The notes under the pieces are model-generated. The model had not been told where the DNA came from. It ran no database searches and saw nothing but the letters and a program-made list of their open reading frames with translations. Position numbers and translations under genes: made by a program. A stretch of 64,000 nucleotides of DNA from Sphingomonas sp. (GTDB lineage Bacteria; Pseudomonadota; Alphaproteobacteria; Sphingomonadales; Sphingomonadaceae): NCBI RefSeq assembly GCF_024508665.1, contig NZ_JANINP010000004.1, forward strand, positions 124,001 to 188,000, written 5' to 3'. This document shows positions 25,516 through 34,807 of the stretch, in pieces; within the stretch, counting starts at the first letter, position 1; the number at the start of each line of letters is the position of its first letter.

Positions 25516-27114
25516 ATGCAGATGGGTGCGATGCAGGATTTCGAGTTGCGCGTGATGCGGCTGCTCGACCATGTTGCTCGCGAGCATCCGGGCCGGGAGG
25601 TCGTGACGCGTTGGGTCGACGGCCGGGAAACGCGCAACGACTGGGCCGGCATCCACCGCAATGCCCGCAAGCTCGCCCAGCGGCTGGAGAAATGGGGTAT
25701 CAAGCCGGGCGATCGCGTCGCCACGCTGGCGATGAACCATGAGCACCATTTGACGTCCTGGTATGGCGCGATGGGAATGGGCGGCGTGATCCATACGATC
25801 AACCCGCGGCTGTTCGACGAACAATTGATTTACATCGCCAACCATGCCGAAGATCGCGTGCTGTTCTACGACAAGCAGTTCCAGCCGCTGGTCGATCGAC
25901 TGAAGCCGCATTGGACGTCGATCGAGCGCTACGTCGTCTTCGACGATCTTGGCCCGGAGGGCTTCCAGGCTCTGCTCGACGCCGAGGAGGGCGATTATGT
26001 CTGGTACGAAGGGCCCGAGCGCGAGCCCTGCATGATCTGCTACACCAGCGGCACAACGGGCAATCCCAAAGGCGTGCTGTACGAGCACCGCTCCACCGTG
26101 CTCCATGCGATGCATGCGGCCGAGCCCTGGGTGATGGGCCTGTCGGCGTCCGACGTGATCATGCCGATCGTGCCGATGTTTCATGCCGCGGCTTGGGGCT
26201 TGCCGTTTGCCGGTGCGCTGGCGGGCACGAAATTCGTCTATTCGCAGACCAATGATGCCGCGGTGCTGTGCGAGCTCATGAACAACGAGCAGGTGACGAT
26301 CGGCAGTGGGGTGCCGACCGTGTGGCTGGCGATGTTCCAGCATATGGACGCGACCGGTGAGGAGCCGCGCTTCCTGCGCCAGATCACGGTCGGCGGATCG
26401 GCCGCACCGCGCGCGATGCTGGCGCGGTTCATGGATATGGGAATCAAGCCGCTCCACCTCTGGGGCATGACCGAGACGTCGCCGATCGCGACCGCGCTGG
26501 CGCCAGGACCGGATTGGCGCGATCTGACCCGCGACCAGCAACTCGACATCGTCTGCAAACAGGGATCGATCCCGTTCGGCGTCGAACTGCGCATCGTCGA
26601 CGACGGCGGCAATGAATTGTCGCGCGACGGCGAAACGTCGGGCCGGCTGCAAATTCGCGGGCCGTGGGTGGTCAAGCGCTATTTCAAGGCCGAGCAGGAC
26701 GCGGTGGAGACTGGCGGTTGGTTCGACACCGGCGACGTCGCGGTCCTGCATCCGAACGGCACGATGCAGATCACCGACCGGTCCAAGGATGTGATCAAGT
26801 CGGGCGGCGAGTGGATCAGCTCGGTCGACCTGGAAAACGCCGCGATTGGCTGTGCCGGCGTCGGCGAGGCAGCGGCGATCGGCGTCTATCATCCCAAATG
26901 GGACGAACGTCCGATTCTGCTGGTCGTGCGCAAGCCCGGCAGTGCGGTAACCCCTCAGGAGATCAATCAACATCTGACACAGCATGTCGCCAAATGGTGG
27001 TTGCCGGATGAGATCCTGTTCGTCGATGAACTGCCGCACACCGCGACCGGCAAATTGCTCAAGACCGTGCTGCGCGAGCAATATAAGGATTATAAGCTGG
27101 CCAGTGCTGCCTGA
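25516..27114 (+). CDS. medium/long-chain acyl-CoA ligase (AMP-forming, AlkK-like)
   Basis: Activates a carboxylic acid to its CoA thioester via an acyl-adenylate. The roughly 532-residue ANL-family protein has the P-loop motif [13 protein letters not shown] (about 175), the LWGMTETSP motif, GWFDTGDVA and [13 protein letters not shown], and the catalytic C-terminal Lys in [11 protein letters not shown]. Four Met codons cluster at 25504-25531; ATG 25516 has GGAGAG upstream and is preferred. It lies 45 bp upstream of rutB on the same strand, so it may be co-transcribed with the pyrimidine genes and activate a product such as 3-hydroxypropionate. That link is inference. Confidence 0.92.
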   Translation: MQMGAMQDFELRVMRLLDHVAREHPGREVVTRWVDGRETRNDWAGIHRNARKLAQRLEKWGIKPGDRVATLAMNHEHHLTSWYGAMGMGGVIHTINPRLFDEQLIYIANHAEDRVLFYDKQFQPLVDRLKPHWTSIERYVVFDDLGPEGFQALLDAEEGDYVWYEGPEREPCMICYTSGTTGNPKGVLYEHRSTVLHAMHAAEPWVMGLSASDVIMPIVPMFHAAAWGLPFAGALAGTKFVYSQTNDAAVLCELMNNEQVTIGSGVPTVWLAMFQHMDATGEEPRFLRQITVGGSAAPRAMLARFMDMGIKPLHLWGMTETSPIATALAPGPDWRDLTRDQQLDIVCKQGSIPFGVELRIVDDGGNELSRDGETSGRLQIRGPWVVKRYFKAEQDAVETGGWFDTGDVAVLHPNGTMQITDRSKDVIKSGGEWISSVDLENAAIGCAGVGEAAAIGVYHPKWDERPILLVVRKPGSAVTPQEINQHLTQHVAKWWLPDEILFVDELPHTATGKLLKTVLREQYKDYKLASAA

Positions 27115-27159
27115 GACCTGAACTTGCCTTTCGGCGCGCGCGGCGGCAGGCTGCGCTGA

Positions 27160-27891
27160 ATGGACATGGTGACGACCGGCTCCGCCGGCGAGAATGGCGT
27201 GACGCTGGCGGCCCGGCCCGAGGCGCTCCGGCTCGCGCCGCATGAGACCGCGGTCGTCGTGATCGACATGCAGAACGCTTATGCGAGCGAGGGCGGCTAT
27301 GTCGATCTCGCCGGGTTCGACATTTCGGGCGCCGCCGGCGTGATCGGCAAGATCGCGACCGTGCTCGATACCGCGCGCAAGGCGGGCGTCCAGGTCGTGT
27401 TTCTGCAGAACGGCTGGGACGCCGAGTACAAGGAGGCGGGCGGGCCGGGCTCGCCCAATTGGCACAAGTCGAACGCGCTCAAGACGATGCGTGCGCGACC
27501 CGAATTGTCGGGACAGCTTCTCGCCCGGGGCGGCTGGGACTACGAATTGGTCGATGCGCTGAAGCCCCAGCCCGGCGACATCTCGCTCCACAAGACGCGC
27601 TATTCGGCGTTCTTCAACTCGCAGCTCGATTCGACGTTGCGCGCGCGAGGTATCCGCAACATCGTGTTTGTGGGCATCGCGACCAATGTCTGCGTCGAAA
27701 GCACGCTGCGCGACGGCTTCCATCTCGAATATTTCGGTGTGATGCTGGAGGATGCAACGCACCATCTCGGGCCGCCGATGATGCAGGAAGCGACTGTCTA
27801 TAACGTCGAGAAATTCTTCGGCTGGGTTTCCACGACGGCCGATTTCTGCGGCAGTTTCGGTCAGCTTCCCCAATCAGATAGCAAGGATTGA
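27160..27891 (+). CDS. rutB: peroxyureidoacrylate/ureidoacrylate amidohydrolase
   Basis: Second step of the Rut pathway; hydrolyses the ring-opened uracil product to release carbamate and aminoacrylate. The 243-residue cysteine hydrolase has the isochorismatase-like triad: Asp in VVIDMQNAY, a Lys near HKTRYSAF, and the nucleophile Cys in [12 protein letters not shown]. The PRPXXLR-type N-terminus ([16 protein letters not shown]) fits RutB. It is the first rut gene here and lies 4 bp upstream of rutC. Confidence 0.94.
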   Translation: MDMVTTGSAGENGVTLAARPEALRLAPHETAVVVIDMQNAYASEGGYVDLAGFDISGAAGVIGKIATVLDTARKAGVQVVFLQNGWDAEYKEAGGPGSPNWHKSNALKTMRARPELSGQLLARGGWDYELVDALKPQPGDISLHKTRYSAFFNSQLDSTLRARGIRNIVFVGIATNVCVESTLRDGFHLEYFGVMLEDATHHLGPPMMQEATVYNVEKFFGWVSTTADFCGSFGQLPQSDSKD

Positions 27892-27895
27892 CGTC

Positions 27896-28279
27896 ATGGC
27901 GTTCGAGCCCATCAACCCGCCGCAATTCCCGACCCCGATCGCGCCCTATTCGGCCGGCGCCAAGGCGGGAAACACTGTCTATGTCTCGGGCGTGCTGGCG
28001 TTGGGCGAGGGGGGCGCGGTACTTCATGTCGGCGACGCCGCGGCGCAGACCCGCCACGTGCTCGACGTGATCAAGGTGACGCTCGAGGCGGCTGGCGCGA
28101 CCATGGCCGACATCGCGATGAACCACATCTTCCTCAAGGACCTGGGCGATTATGCCGCGTTCAATCAGGTCTATGCCGAGTATTTCCCGGGCAACAAACC
28201 TGCGCGCTATTGTATCAAGGCCGAACTCGTGAAGCCCGATTGCCTGGTCGAGATCGCCAGCGTGGCGCATATCGGCTGA
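27896..28279 (+). CDS. rutC: aminoacrylate deaminase RutC (RidA/YjgF family)
   Basis: Deaminates 3-aminoacrylate (or acts as an enamine deaminase) to malonic semialdehyde. The 127-residue protein carries the RidA pattern: [19 protein letters not shown], the trimer-interface [17 protein letters not shown], and the C-terminal [19 protein letters not shown] with the conserved substrate-binding Arg and Glu. It follows rutB by 4 bp. A palindromic repeat then separates it from rutD. Confidence 0.94.
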   Translation: MAFEPINPPQFPTPIAPYSAGAKAGNTVYVSGVLALGEGGAVLHVGDAAAQTRHVLDVIKVTLEAAGATMADIAMNHIFLKDLGDYAAFNQVYAEYFPGNKPARYCIKAELVKPDCLVEIASVAHIG

Positions 28280-28312
28280 TGGCGCGCCACAATCCCCCAT
28301 CCCGTCCTCTTC

Positions 28313-28392
28313 CGTCATCCCAGCGAAAGCTGGGATCTCAAGCAATGGCGCGATCCCTTAACTACAGGACCCCAGTTTTCGCTGGGGTGACA
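28313..28392. repeat. REPIN-like palindromic element, copy 2 (rutC-rutD gap)
   Basis: Arms CGTCATCCCAGCGAAAGCTG and its complement near TTTCGCTGGGGTGACAG frame a central spacer of about 30 bp. It is the same family as 4301-4376. It lies within the rut gene string and occupies most of the 144-bp gap, so it is probably an insertion into an ancestrally tight operon. Confidence 0.88.
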
Positions 28393-28423
28393 GTGAGTTG
28401 CGTAGGGGTGACGGGGATGGCGT

Positions 28424-29221
28424 ATGCCTGAAGCGGCTGGCCTTTATTACGAGGAACATGGCGCACCCCACGCGCCGCCAGTGATCCTGTCCGCAGGCCT
28501 GGGCGGATCGGCGAGCTATTGGGCGCCCAATATCCCGGCGCTGGCCGAGCATTTCCGCGTGATCGCCTATGACCATCGCGGGACGGGGCGCAGCGAACGT
28601 GCCTTGCCGGCGCGGATATCGGTCGACGATTTCGCCGACGATATCTTGATGCTGATGGATGCGCTGGATGTCGATCGCGCCCATTTGATCGGCCATGCGG
28701 CGGGCGGTGTGGCCGGGCTCGCCCTCGCGCTCAAGGCACCCGAACGGCTTGATCGCCTGGTCGTGGTCAATGGCTGGGCGAGTCCGGATCCGCATTTCCT
28801 GCGCTGTTTCGAAATCCGGCTCGCCTTGCTTCGGCTGGCAGGCCCCAAGGCATATCTGCGCGCGCAGCCCGTCTTCCTCTACCCGCCGAATTGGGTTTCA
28901 GGACATAGCGACGAGCTCGACGCCGAATTGACGCACCAGCTCGAAAGCTTTCCCGGCGCGGACACGATGGAAAAGCGCATCAAGGCGCTCGCCGCCTTCG
29001 ATATCGCCCATCGGTTGGGCGAGATCACCGCCCGCACTTTGGTGATCGCCAGTCAGGACGACATGCTGGTCCCGCCGATCGCGGGTCAGTTGCTCGCGGC
29101 AGGAATCCCCAAGGCCGGGTTCGGACGGCCAGAATATGGCGGGCATGCGGTCAACGTCACCGATGCGGACAATTTCAACGGTTTCCTGGTCGACTGGATG
29201 ACGGGCGTGATGCCGCAATAG
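28424..29221 (+). CDS. rutD: aminoacrylate hydrolase RutD
   Basis: Accelerates hydrolysis of aminoacrylate in uracil breakdown. The 265-residue alpha/beta hydrolase has SAGLGGSASYW and YDHRGTGRS near the N-terminus. The nucleophile elbow is LIGHAAGG, with Ala where most relatives have Ser; E. coli RutD also has Ala there (GHALGA), so this is a family trait, not a defect. AQPVFLYPPNW and YGGHAVNVTD are further RutD matches. It lies 12 bp before rutA. Confidence 0.93.
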   Translation: MPEAAGLYYEEHGAPHAPPVILSAGLGGSASYWAPNIPALAEHFRVIAYDHRGTGRSERALPARISVDDFADDILMLMDALDVDRAHLIGHAAGGVAGLALALKAPERLDRLVVVNGWASPDPHFLRCFEIRLALLRLAGPKAYLRAQPVFLYPPNWVSGHSDELDAELTHQLESFPGADTMEKRIKALAAFDIAHRLGEITARTLVIASQDDMLVPPIAGQLLAAGIPKAGFGRPEYGGHAVNVTDADNFNGFLVDWMTGVMPQ

Positions 29222-29233
29222 GAGAATAAGGCG

Positions 29234-30295
29234 ATGCAGGTCGGCGTTTTCGTGCCCATCAACAACAATGGCTGGCTGATCAGCGAGAACGCGCCGCAAT
29301 ACATGCCGTCGTTCGACCTCAACAAGACGATCGCGCAATCGGCGGAAAAGCACGGTCTCGATTTCCTGCTGTCGATGATCAAGTTGCGCGGGTTCGGTGG
29401 CAAGACCGAATTCTGGGAATATGGGCTGGAGAGCTTCACGCTGATGGCCGGGCTCGCCGCGGTCACAGAGAAGATCAAGATCTACGCGACCTGCCCGACG
29501 CTCGTCATTCCACCGGCCTTCGCCGCGCGGATGTGCAACACGATCGATTCGATCAGCCATGGGCGGTTCGGCCTCAACCTGATCACCGGCTGGCAACGCC
29601 CCGAATATAGTCAGATGGGCTTGTGGCCGGGCGACGAGCATTTCCGCAATCGTTACAAGATGCTCGACGAATATGCTCATATCCTGCGCGAGCTCTGGGA
29701 AAGCGGCCGAACCGACTTCAAGGGCGATTATTACCAGATGGACGATTGCCTCGTGCGGCCGAAGCCACAGGGCGACATGAAGATCATCTGCGCGGGCTCG
29801 TCGGATGAAGGGCTCGCCTTCTCCGCGAAGTGGGCGGACTATGCCTTCTGCCTCGGCAAGGGCGTCAATACGCCGACGGCCTTCGCCTTCAACAACGACC
29901 GTCTCGCCGCCGCGACCGCAAAGACCGGACGCGACGTGTCCGTATTTGTGCTCGTCATGATCATCGCCGCCGATACCGATGAGGCAGCGATGGCGAAGTG
30001 GAAGAGTTATAATGACGGGCTCGACATCGATGCGGTGCGCTGGCTGATCGACCAGGGCGCGGCCGACAAGCACAATCCGACCACCAACGTCCGCCAGCTC
30101 GCGGCGCCGGAAGGGGCGGTCAACATCAATATGGGGACCCTCGTCGGCAGCTATGCCAGCATCGCGCGGATGCTCGACGAGATGGCGGAGGTGCCAAATA
30201 CCGGCGGTGTGCTGCTGACGTTCGACGACTTCGTCCAGGGGGTCGAGGATTTCGGGACAAAGGTCCAGCCGTTGATGAAGAGCCGGCAGAAATGA
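29234..30295 (+). CDS. rutA: pyrimidine monooxygenase RutA
   Basis: FMN-dependent enzyme that opens the uracil ring between N3 and C4. The 353-residue LLM-class flavoprotein starts [17 protein letters not shown] and carries the RutA blocks [32 protein letters not shown] and [18 protein letters not shown], which separate RutA from other LLM oxygenases. It is the last rut gene here; in E. coli rutA is first. The reduced flavin must come from elsewhere because no rutF is adjacent. Confidence 0.96.
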   Translation: MQVGVFVPINNNGWLISENAPQYMPSFDLNKTIAQSAEKHGLDFLLSMIKLRGFGGKTEFWEYGLESFTLMAGLAAVTEKIKIYATCPTLVIPPAFAARMCNTIDSISHGRFGLNLITGWQRPEYSQMGLWPGDEHFRNRYKMLDEYAHILRELWESGRTDFKGDYYQMDDCLVRPKPQGDMKIICAGSSDEGLAFSAKWADYAFCLGKGVNTPTAFAFNNDRLAAATAKTGRDVSVFVLVMIIAADTDEAAMAKWKSYNDGLDIDAVRWLIDQGAADKHNPTTNVRQLAAPEGAVNINMGTLVGSYASIARMLDEMAEVPNTGGVLLTFDDFVQGVEDFGTKVQPLMKSRQK

Positions 30296-30311
30296 TCCAA
30301 CAAGCGCTTAG

Positions 30312-31604
30312 GTGTCGCGAACCGACGAAGGTCGCCGCCGCCGCTCAAGACGGTGGATGCAAAGGCGCGAAGGAGTGTCCCTGATTCGCGACGCCGTGCG
30401 ATCGGGGCGCTCCAGCATCCCGCGCACGGTCTTCGCGCTCGGCTTCGTCAGCCTGTTCATGGATACGTCGTCCGAGATCATCCACGCCCTGTTGCCGTTG
30501 TTCCTGACGACTAGCCTTGGCGTCAGCGTGGCGATGGTCGGCCTGATCGACGGCATCGCCGAAGCGACGGCAGCGATCTCGAAGATATTCTCCGGTTATG
30601 TTTCGGACAGGATCGGCCGGCGCAAACCGCTTATCGTCCTCGGATATGGGTTGGCCGCGCTGACCAAGCCGTTATTCGCGATGGCCCAAGGGGCCGGGCT
30701 CGTGCTCGGCGCCCGCTTTGCCGACCGGATCGGCAAGGGGCTGCGCGGCGCCCCACGCGACGCGCTGGTCGCGGATATCACACCCGAGGCGGTTCGCGGC
30801 CGTGCCTTTGGCCTGCGCCAATCGATGGATACGGTCGGCGCGTTCGCCGGCCCATTGCTCGCCATCGGCCTCATGATCGCGCTGACCAACAACATCCGCA
30901 TGGTCTTCTGGATCGCCGTGATACCGGCGCTGATCTCGGCCGCGATCGCCATTGTCTGGGTCAGGGAACCGGACGCCCGCCCGCGAGCGGCGTCAGATTC
31001 GCCGATCCAATTGCGCAGGATCGATGGGCTCGGTGCGGGTTTCTGGAAAGTCGTCATCGTCGGCTTCGTTTTCACCCTTGCCCGGTTCAGCGAAGCATTT
31101 CTGGTGCTGATCGCCAGCCGGAGAGGCTTGCCTTTGGCACTGGCGCCGCTCGTTCTGGTGGCGATGAACGCGGTCTATGCGCTGGGTGCTTATCCCGCCG
31201 GCATTTTGGCGGACCGCGTTCCGGCGAGAACCCTGCTGCGATGGGGACTGGTGAGCTTGACGCTCGCCGACGCACTGTTGGCGCTCGCTTCGCAACTGCC
31301 CCTCGTCTTCGTCGGGATAGCCCTGTGGGGCGCCCATATGGCGCTGACCCAGGGGCTGTTGAGCAAGCTGGTCGCGGACCGTTCCCCCATCGCGCTGCGC
31401 GGCACCGCGTTCGGCCTATTCAATCTGGTTACCGGCGTCGCGATGCTTGCCGCCAGCGTCCTGGCGGGCGTATTGTGGGATATCGCAGGACCGGTCGCGA
31501 CCTTTGCGACCGGCGGCGCATTGGCCTTGCTGGCGCTGGCACTCGCGCTTCCCTTACTGGGCAGCGCGCCTGCGCGCCTCCGACCCACCAAGCCGGTCCC
31601 GTGA
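30312..31604 (+). CDS. MFS transporter
   Basis: Major-facilitator permease of up to 430 residues with about 12 predicted TM helices. It has the loop-2 motif GYVSDRIGRRKP and a characteristic ADRIGKGLRGAPRDALVAD segment followed by FGLRQSMDTVGAFAGP. The longest start is GTG 30312; ATG 30357 and GTG 30375 (AAGGA just upstream) are alternatives, and the first 25 residues are not conserved-looking. It starts 17 bp after rutA and may move a pyrimidine or product, replacing the RutG permease, but the sequence does not show its substrate. Confidence 0.88.
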   Translation: MSRTDEGRRRRSRRWMQRREGVSLIRDAVRSGRSSIPRTVFALGFVSLFMDTSSEIIHALLPLFLTTSLGVSVAMVGLIDGIAEATAAISKIFSGYVSDRIGRRKPLIVLGYGLAALTKPLFAMAQGAGLVLGARFADRIGKGLRGAPRDALVADITPEAVRGRAFGLRQSMDTVGAFAGPLLAIGLMIALTNNIRMVFWIAVIPALISAAIAIVWVREPDARPRAASDSPIQLRRIDGLGAGFWKVVIVGFVFTLARFSEAFLVLIASRRGLPLALAPLVLVAMNAVYALGAYPAGILADRVPARTLLRWGLVSLTLADALLALASQLPLVFVGIALWGAHMALTQGLLSKLVADRSPIALRGTAFGLFNLVTGVAMLAASVLAGVLWDIAGPVATFATGGALALLALALALPLLGSAPARLRPTKPVP

Positions 31605-31713
31605 ACCAGCTTCCGCCTCTGCTCGGGGAGCCGAGTCTCCGTTTGCTTGCGCGCGATCAAGGTAACGATCGCGCAGTCCGATCAGAATCGGTCCAGTCCG
31701 CTGGAGATCGGTA

Positions 31714-31908
31714 ATGCAGAAACTGCTGATGTTTGGCCTCCACTTCATGATCGGCACGACGATCATGGGCATCTTCGTGACCGCCGCGCTGAGCGCCGGC
31801 TATGGCAACGGTCGTACGATCGTTGCCGCTGCCCTGGCCGGGTTCGTATTGGCACTGCCGGTGACCTGGTTCGTGACGCGGAAGATCACGCATCTCGTCA
31901 AGGTGTAA
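31714..31908 (+). CDS. small inner-membrane protein with two TM helices
   Basis: A 64-residue protein with helices at about 6-27 and 36-56 and a basic C-terminal tail (TRKITHLVKV), which should lie in the cytoplasm. ATG 31714 is preceded by CTGGAGATCGGTA, a plausible ribosome site. It resembles small alphaproteobacterial membrane proteins ending in PVTWFVTRKI, often misnamed in databases. No function is known. Confidence 0.75.
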   Translation: MQKLLMFGLHFMIGTTIMGIFVTAALSAGYGNGRTIVAAALAGFVLALPVTWFVTRKITHLVKV

Positions 31909-31913
31909 ATTTC

Positions 31914-31927
31914 GTCGGTCGACCGAC
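31914..31927. promoter_or_regulatory. perfect 14-bp palindrome
   Basis: GTCGGTCGACCGAC lies 6 bp after the small membrane protein stop. With no spacer it cannot fold as a long hairpin, so it is more like a protein-binding dyad than a terminator. The rest of the 203-bp gap to the DUF389 gene shows nothing I can name. Confidence 0.35.
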
Positions 31928-32111
31928 TGACCTTCGCCGGAAAGCGGGTCATTGAGGGTTTTCCCGGCGAGGCAGATCGCGCGCCCGTTGCGGAAATCCA
32001 ACCCGGGAAACCGCAGAGCTGAACGCGGTCGTTCCCTCGATCGTCCACCGAGCGTGCACTTTTGCCCGCTCGCTCGTTGGCGAACCGAAGGGGACTCGCT
32101 AGTTTCGCTTG

Positions 32112-33659
32112 ATGTCCCAGACCTCGACCGCGCGATCCCCAGCCTCTATTCTCGGTCGCTGGTGGCGCCTCCACGTATCCGGGTCGGTCAATCATGAGAC
32201 CGTGATCGAACGGATCGTCGAGGAAAGTGGGTGGTCTCCTCGCTTTGCCTTCATGACGCTGATGTCGGCGGGCATCGCCGTACTCGGCTTGCTGCTGTCG
32301 TCACCGGCGGTCGTGATTGGTGCCATGCTGATATCGCCCCTGATGGGGCCAATTATGGGCCTCGGCTTCAGCCTGGCTCTGTTCGACTTCGCGGAGATGC
32401 GCCGCTCCGTCGCGGCCCTGGCTCTGGCCACGGCATTGGCAATCGCCTTCACGGCGATCGTCGTGCTGTGCTCTCCGCTCAAATCGGCCACCGCGGAGAT
32501 CCTCGCCCGCACGCGGCCTAATCTGTTCGACCTCCTGGTGGCCTTGTTCTCGGCGCTGGCCGGCGCTTTTGCGCTGATCCGGGGGAGAGGCGAGACGATC
32601 GTCGGCGTAGCGATCGCCACCGCGCTCATGCCGCCGCTGGCGACGGTCGGATACGGGCTAGCGACGGCGAACATGGCCATCGCCGGCGGCGCATTCGCAT
32701 TGTTCGCGACCAACTTCTTCACCATCGCGCTGGCCGCGACGATCATGGCGCGGCTTTACGGTTTCGGATCGCATCTTTCGGCGCAACAGGGATGGCTCCA
32801 GACGCTGTTGTTATTCGGCGCCTTCGTCGCGATGGCAGTTCCGCTCGGCATATCGTTGAACCAGATCGCCCAAGAAGCGGTCACCACCAGTCAGGTCCGG
32901 TCGGTGCTTACCGCGAGCTTCGGTGATCGGGCACGCGTGACCCAGCTCGACGTCGACTTTCAGGCTTCGCCCATCGCCATCCGTGCGGTCATCATCGTCC
33001 CCAAATCGCAATTGGTGCAAAACGCAACCCTGGTCCGCGCCATCGAGCAACGCCTAGGCAAAAAGGTGACGTTGCAGGCCGACCAGGTCTTGATCGATCC
33101 GAGCGCTGCCCCACTCGATCAGGAACGTGCCGCCTATGCCCAGGCACAGGAACAAGCCCGAATTCGCGCCGAGGGTGTCGAGATCAGCCATCTGATCGCG
33201 GTTGCCGCCGGGACGGACAGCGCGGACGTCCTGATCGATCGGGACGGGCGGCGCGCTGCCGCGGGTGCCAATGTTTTGCCGGGTATGTCGCTGGCCGGCT
33301 ACAAGGCGCTCGAGGACCGGATTGCCGCCCAGGCGAGCGACTGGTTGATCACGCTGACGCCACCTCCGACGGTGGCGCTACTGCCGATCTCGTTCGACGG
33401 TGATACCGACGCGATCTCCGACGGGGCGAGGGCCGCACTCGTGATCGACGTGTGGGCGGCAAGGAGATGGAACTGGCCGGCAATGGTCGTGCCGGGACTG
33501 GTCGAGCCGATATCGGACCGATCCACTCTGCCTCAACGTCGCGCTGCAGCGATCGCCGCATTCGTCCGCGACCAAGGAATGAAAGTCGTAGCAGGGCCGG
33601 CTGAGGGAAATGGGTCGCGGGTCGTCCCAGTGCCGCCGTCAGCCGCAGCGGAGGAGTGA
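32112..33659 (+). CDS. DUF389 family membrane protein
   Basis: A 515-residue protein of the DUF389 family (TIGR00341-like). The N-terminal half has about six TM helices, including the conserved VVIGAMLISPLMGPIMGLGF, GRGETIVGVAIATALMPPLATVGYG and ALFATNFFTIALAA. The C-terminal half is soluble with a Gln/Ala/Glu-rich coiled stretch (about 335-355, QAQEQARIRAEGVE) and an extracytoplasmic-looking domain. A TTG at 32109 adds one residue; ATG 32112 is preferred. The role is unknown. Confidence 0.88.
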   Translation: MSQTSTARSPASILGRWWRLHVSGSVNHETVIERIVEESGWSPRFAFMTLMSAGIAVLGLLLSSPAVVIGAMLISPLMGPIMGLGFSLALFDFAEMRRSVAALALATALAIAFTAIVVLCSPLKSATAEILARTRPNLFDLLVALFSALAGAFALIRGRGETIVGVAIATALMPPLATVGYGLATANMAIAGGAFALFATNFFTIALAATIMARLYGFGSHLSAQQGWLQTLLLFGAFVAMAVPLGISLNQIAQEAVTTSQVRSVLTASFGDRARVTQLDVDFQASPIAIRAVIIVPKSQLVQNATLVRAIEQRLGKKVTLQADQVLIDPSAAPLDQERAAYAQAQEQARIRAEGVEISHLIAVAAGTDSADVLIDRDGRRAAAGANVLPGMSLAGYKALEDRIAAQASDWLITLTPPPTVALLPISFDGDTDAISDGARAALVIDVWAARRWNWPAMVVPGLVEPISDRSTLPQRRAAAIAAFVRDQGMKVVAGPAEGNGSRVVPVPPSAAAEE

Positions 33660-33760
33660 GCGCCTTATTGCTGGCGTGCATGCCACCACCTTCGACGGGC
33701 TGACTTTTGATCACGGCGCGTTATAGTCGCGCCGGGCGGGGGCAACCGATTGGGAGACCC

Positions 33761-34132
33761 ATGCCGAGCCATCCGACTTTCCGCCCAATGGCGGGCTCGC
33801 TTTTCGCACTATCGCTCCTGAGCGCGGGCCCAGCCGCCGCAGTGCCGGCGATCGCCTCGCACGCGTACACGGCGAGCGAGCTGCGCAATTATGCCGAGAC
33901 GCTGGTTGCGATAGTGCGCGTTCGCCAGGCGCTCGCCACGCAATTGACCGGTGCGCCGAGCGGGAGTCGCGCCCAGCTCGAGAGCGAAGCCGCCGCACAG
34001 ATCACAGATATCCTCCAGCGGCACGATCTCGACAAGGCAGCGTTCAATGCCATCTCGGCGCGCGTGGAAAGCCAGCCCGGGATCAGGAGACAAGTCAACC
34101 AGATGGTTATGGATGAAGTGATCCGAGGCTAG
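33761..34132 (+). CDS. exported DUF4168-like protein
   Basis: A 123-residue protein with a signal peptide (about residues 8-28, SLFALSLLSAGPAAA) and a helical domain containing YTASELRNYAETLVAIVRVRQ and LDKAAFNAISARVESQPGIRR, matching the DUF4168 pattern. ATG 33761 follows GGGAGACCC; the longer frame to 33707 lacks a signal sequence. It was probably once a stress or envelope protein gene; function unknown. Confidence 0.75.
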   Translation: MPSHPTFRPMAGSLFALSLLSAGPAAAVPAIASHAYTASELRNYAETLVAIVRVRQALATQLTGAPSGSRAQLESEAAAQITDILQRHDLDKAAFNAISARVESQPGIRRQVNQMVMDEVIRG

Positions 34133-34189
34133 CCCGGCCAGCCGCCCGCTGATACTGGAGCGCCGGTGGCACATAGGGGCTTGGATGTG

Positions 34190-34807
34190 ATGACTGGCTT
34201 CGCGCGCAAGACCTCGCCGCTCGCGATCCTAGCCCTCGTGACCGTGGCTGTGGCGTCGATCGGCGGGTGCCAACCGCGCTCGGCGTGGCATGCCACCGAC
34301 GTTTCGGGCGCCGTTCCGGCGCTACGTCTGTCGATGACACGGACTCGGGACGGGAAAGTCGTCAGTGCGGCCGATTACCGCGGTTCGGTGACGATGCTCT
34401 ATTTCGGCTACACTTATTGCCCGGATGTCTGCCCGCTTACCCTCGCCAATGTCGGCCGGGTGCTGAAACAGCTGGGGTCCGCGGCCAACCGCGTGAGCGT
34501 GCTATTCGTCACGGTCGACCCCGATCGCGACACGCCGGCGCTGCTCAACCAATATGCCGCCGCCTTCGGTCCCAATGTCGATGCCTTGCGCGGAGACCCC
34601 GACCAACTGGCCTCCCTGGCGCGCCGGTATCGCGTCGCCTATTCGGTGACGCCCCACGGTTCGGGCGGCAGCTACGAAGTGACCCACAGTTCCGGAATCT
34701 ATGTCTTCGACCGCGACGGCAACGCGCGGTTGCTGGTCAGTTCGTTGTCGACCGGCAAGCCCGACATCGGGGGCACGGCGAGCGATCTCCGGGTGCTGCT
34801 GCGCTAG
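34190..34807 (+). CDS. SCO1/SenC family copper-binding lipoprotein
   Basis: Thioredoxin-fold protein that delivers Cu(I) to cytochrome oxidase or acts as thiol-disulfide factor. The 205-residue protein has a lipobox SIGGC (Cys27). It has the copper/thiol motif YTYCPDVCPLT (Cys77 and Cys81), the TVDPDRDTP segment, and the conserved metal-ligand His in YEVTHSSGIYVFD. A GTG at 34166 would add 8 residues; ATG 34190 gives a better signal peptide. Its stop overlaps that of the convergent ctaG-like gene by 3 bp. Confidence 0.93.
   Translation: MTGFARKTSPLAILALVTVAVASIGGCQPRSAWHATDVSGAVPALRLSMTRTRDGKVVSAADYRGSVTMLYFGYTYCPDVCPLTLANVGRVLKQLGSAANRVSVLFVTVDPDRDTPALLNQYAAAFGPNVDALRGDPDQLASLARRYRVAYSVTPHGSGGSYEVTHSSGIYVFDRDGNARLLVSSLSTGKPDIGGTASDLRVLLR

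Noticed and set aside
25441..27873. 810-codon open frame on the minus strand across the acyl-CoA ligase and rutB
   Set aside because: Shadow frame spanning two well-supported genes; low-complexity Arg/His/Asp composition.
28609..28720. RutD as a dead hydrolase because the nucleophile Ser is Ala
   Set aside because: RutD of E. coli also has Ala in this position, so it is a family feature.
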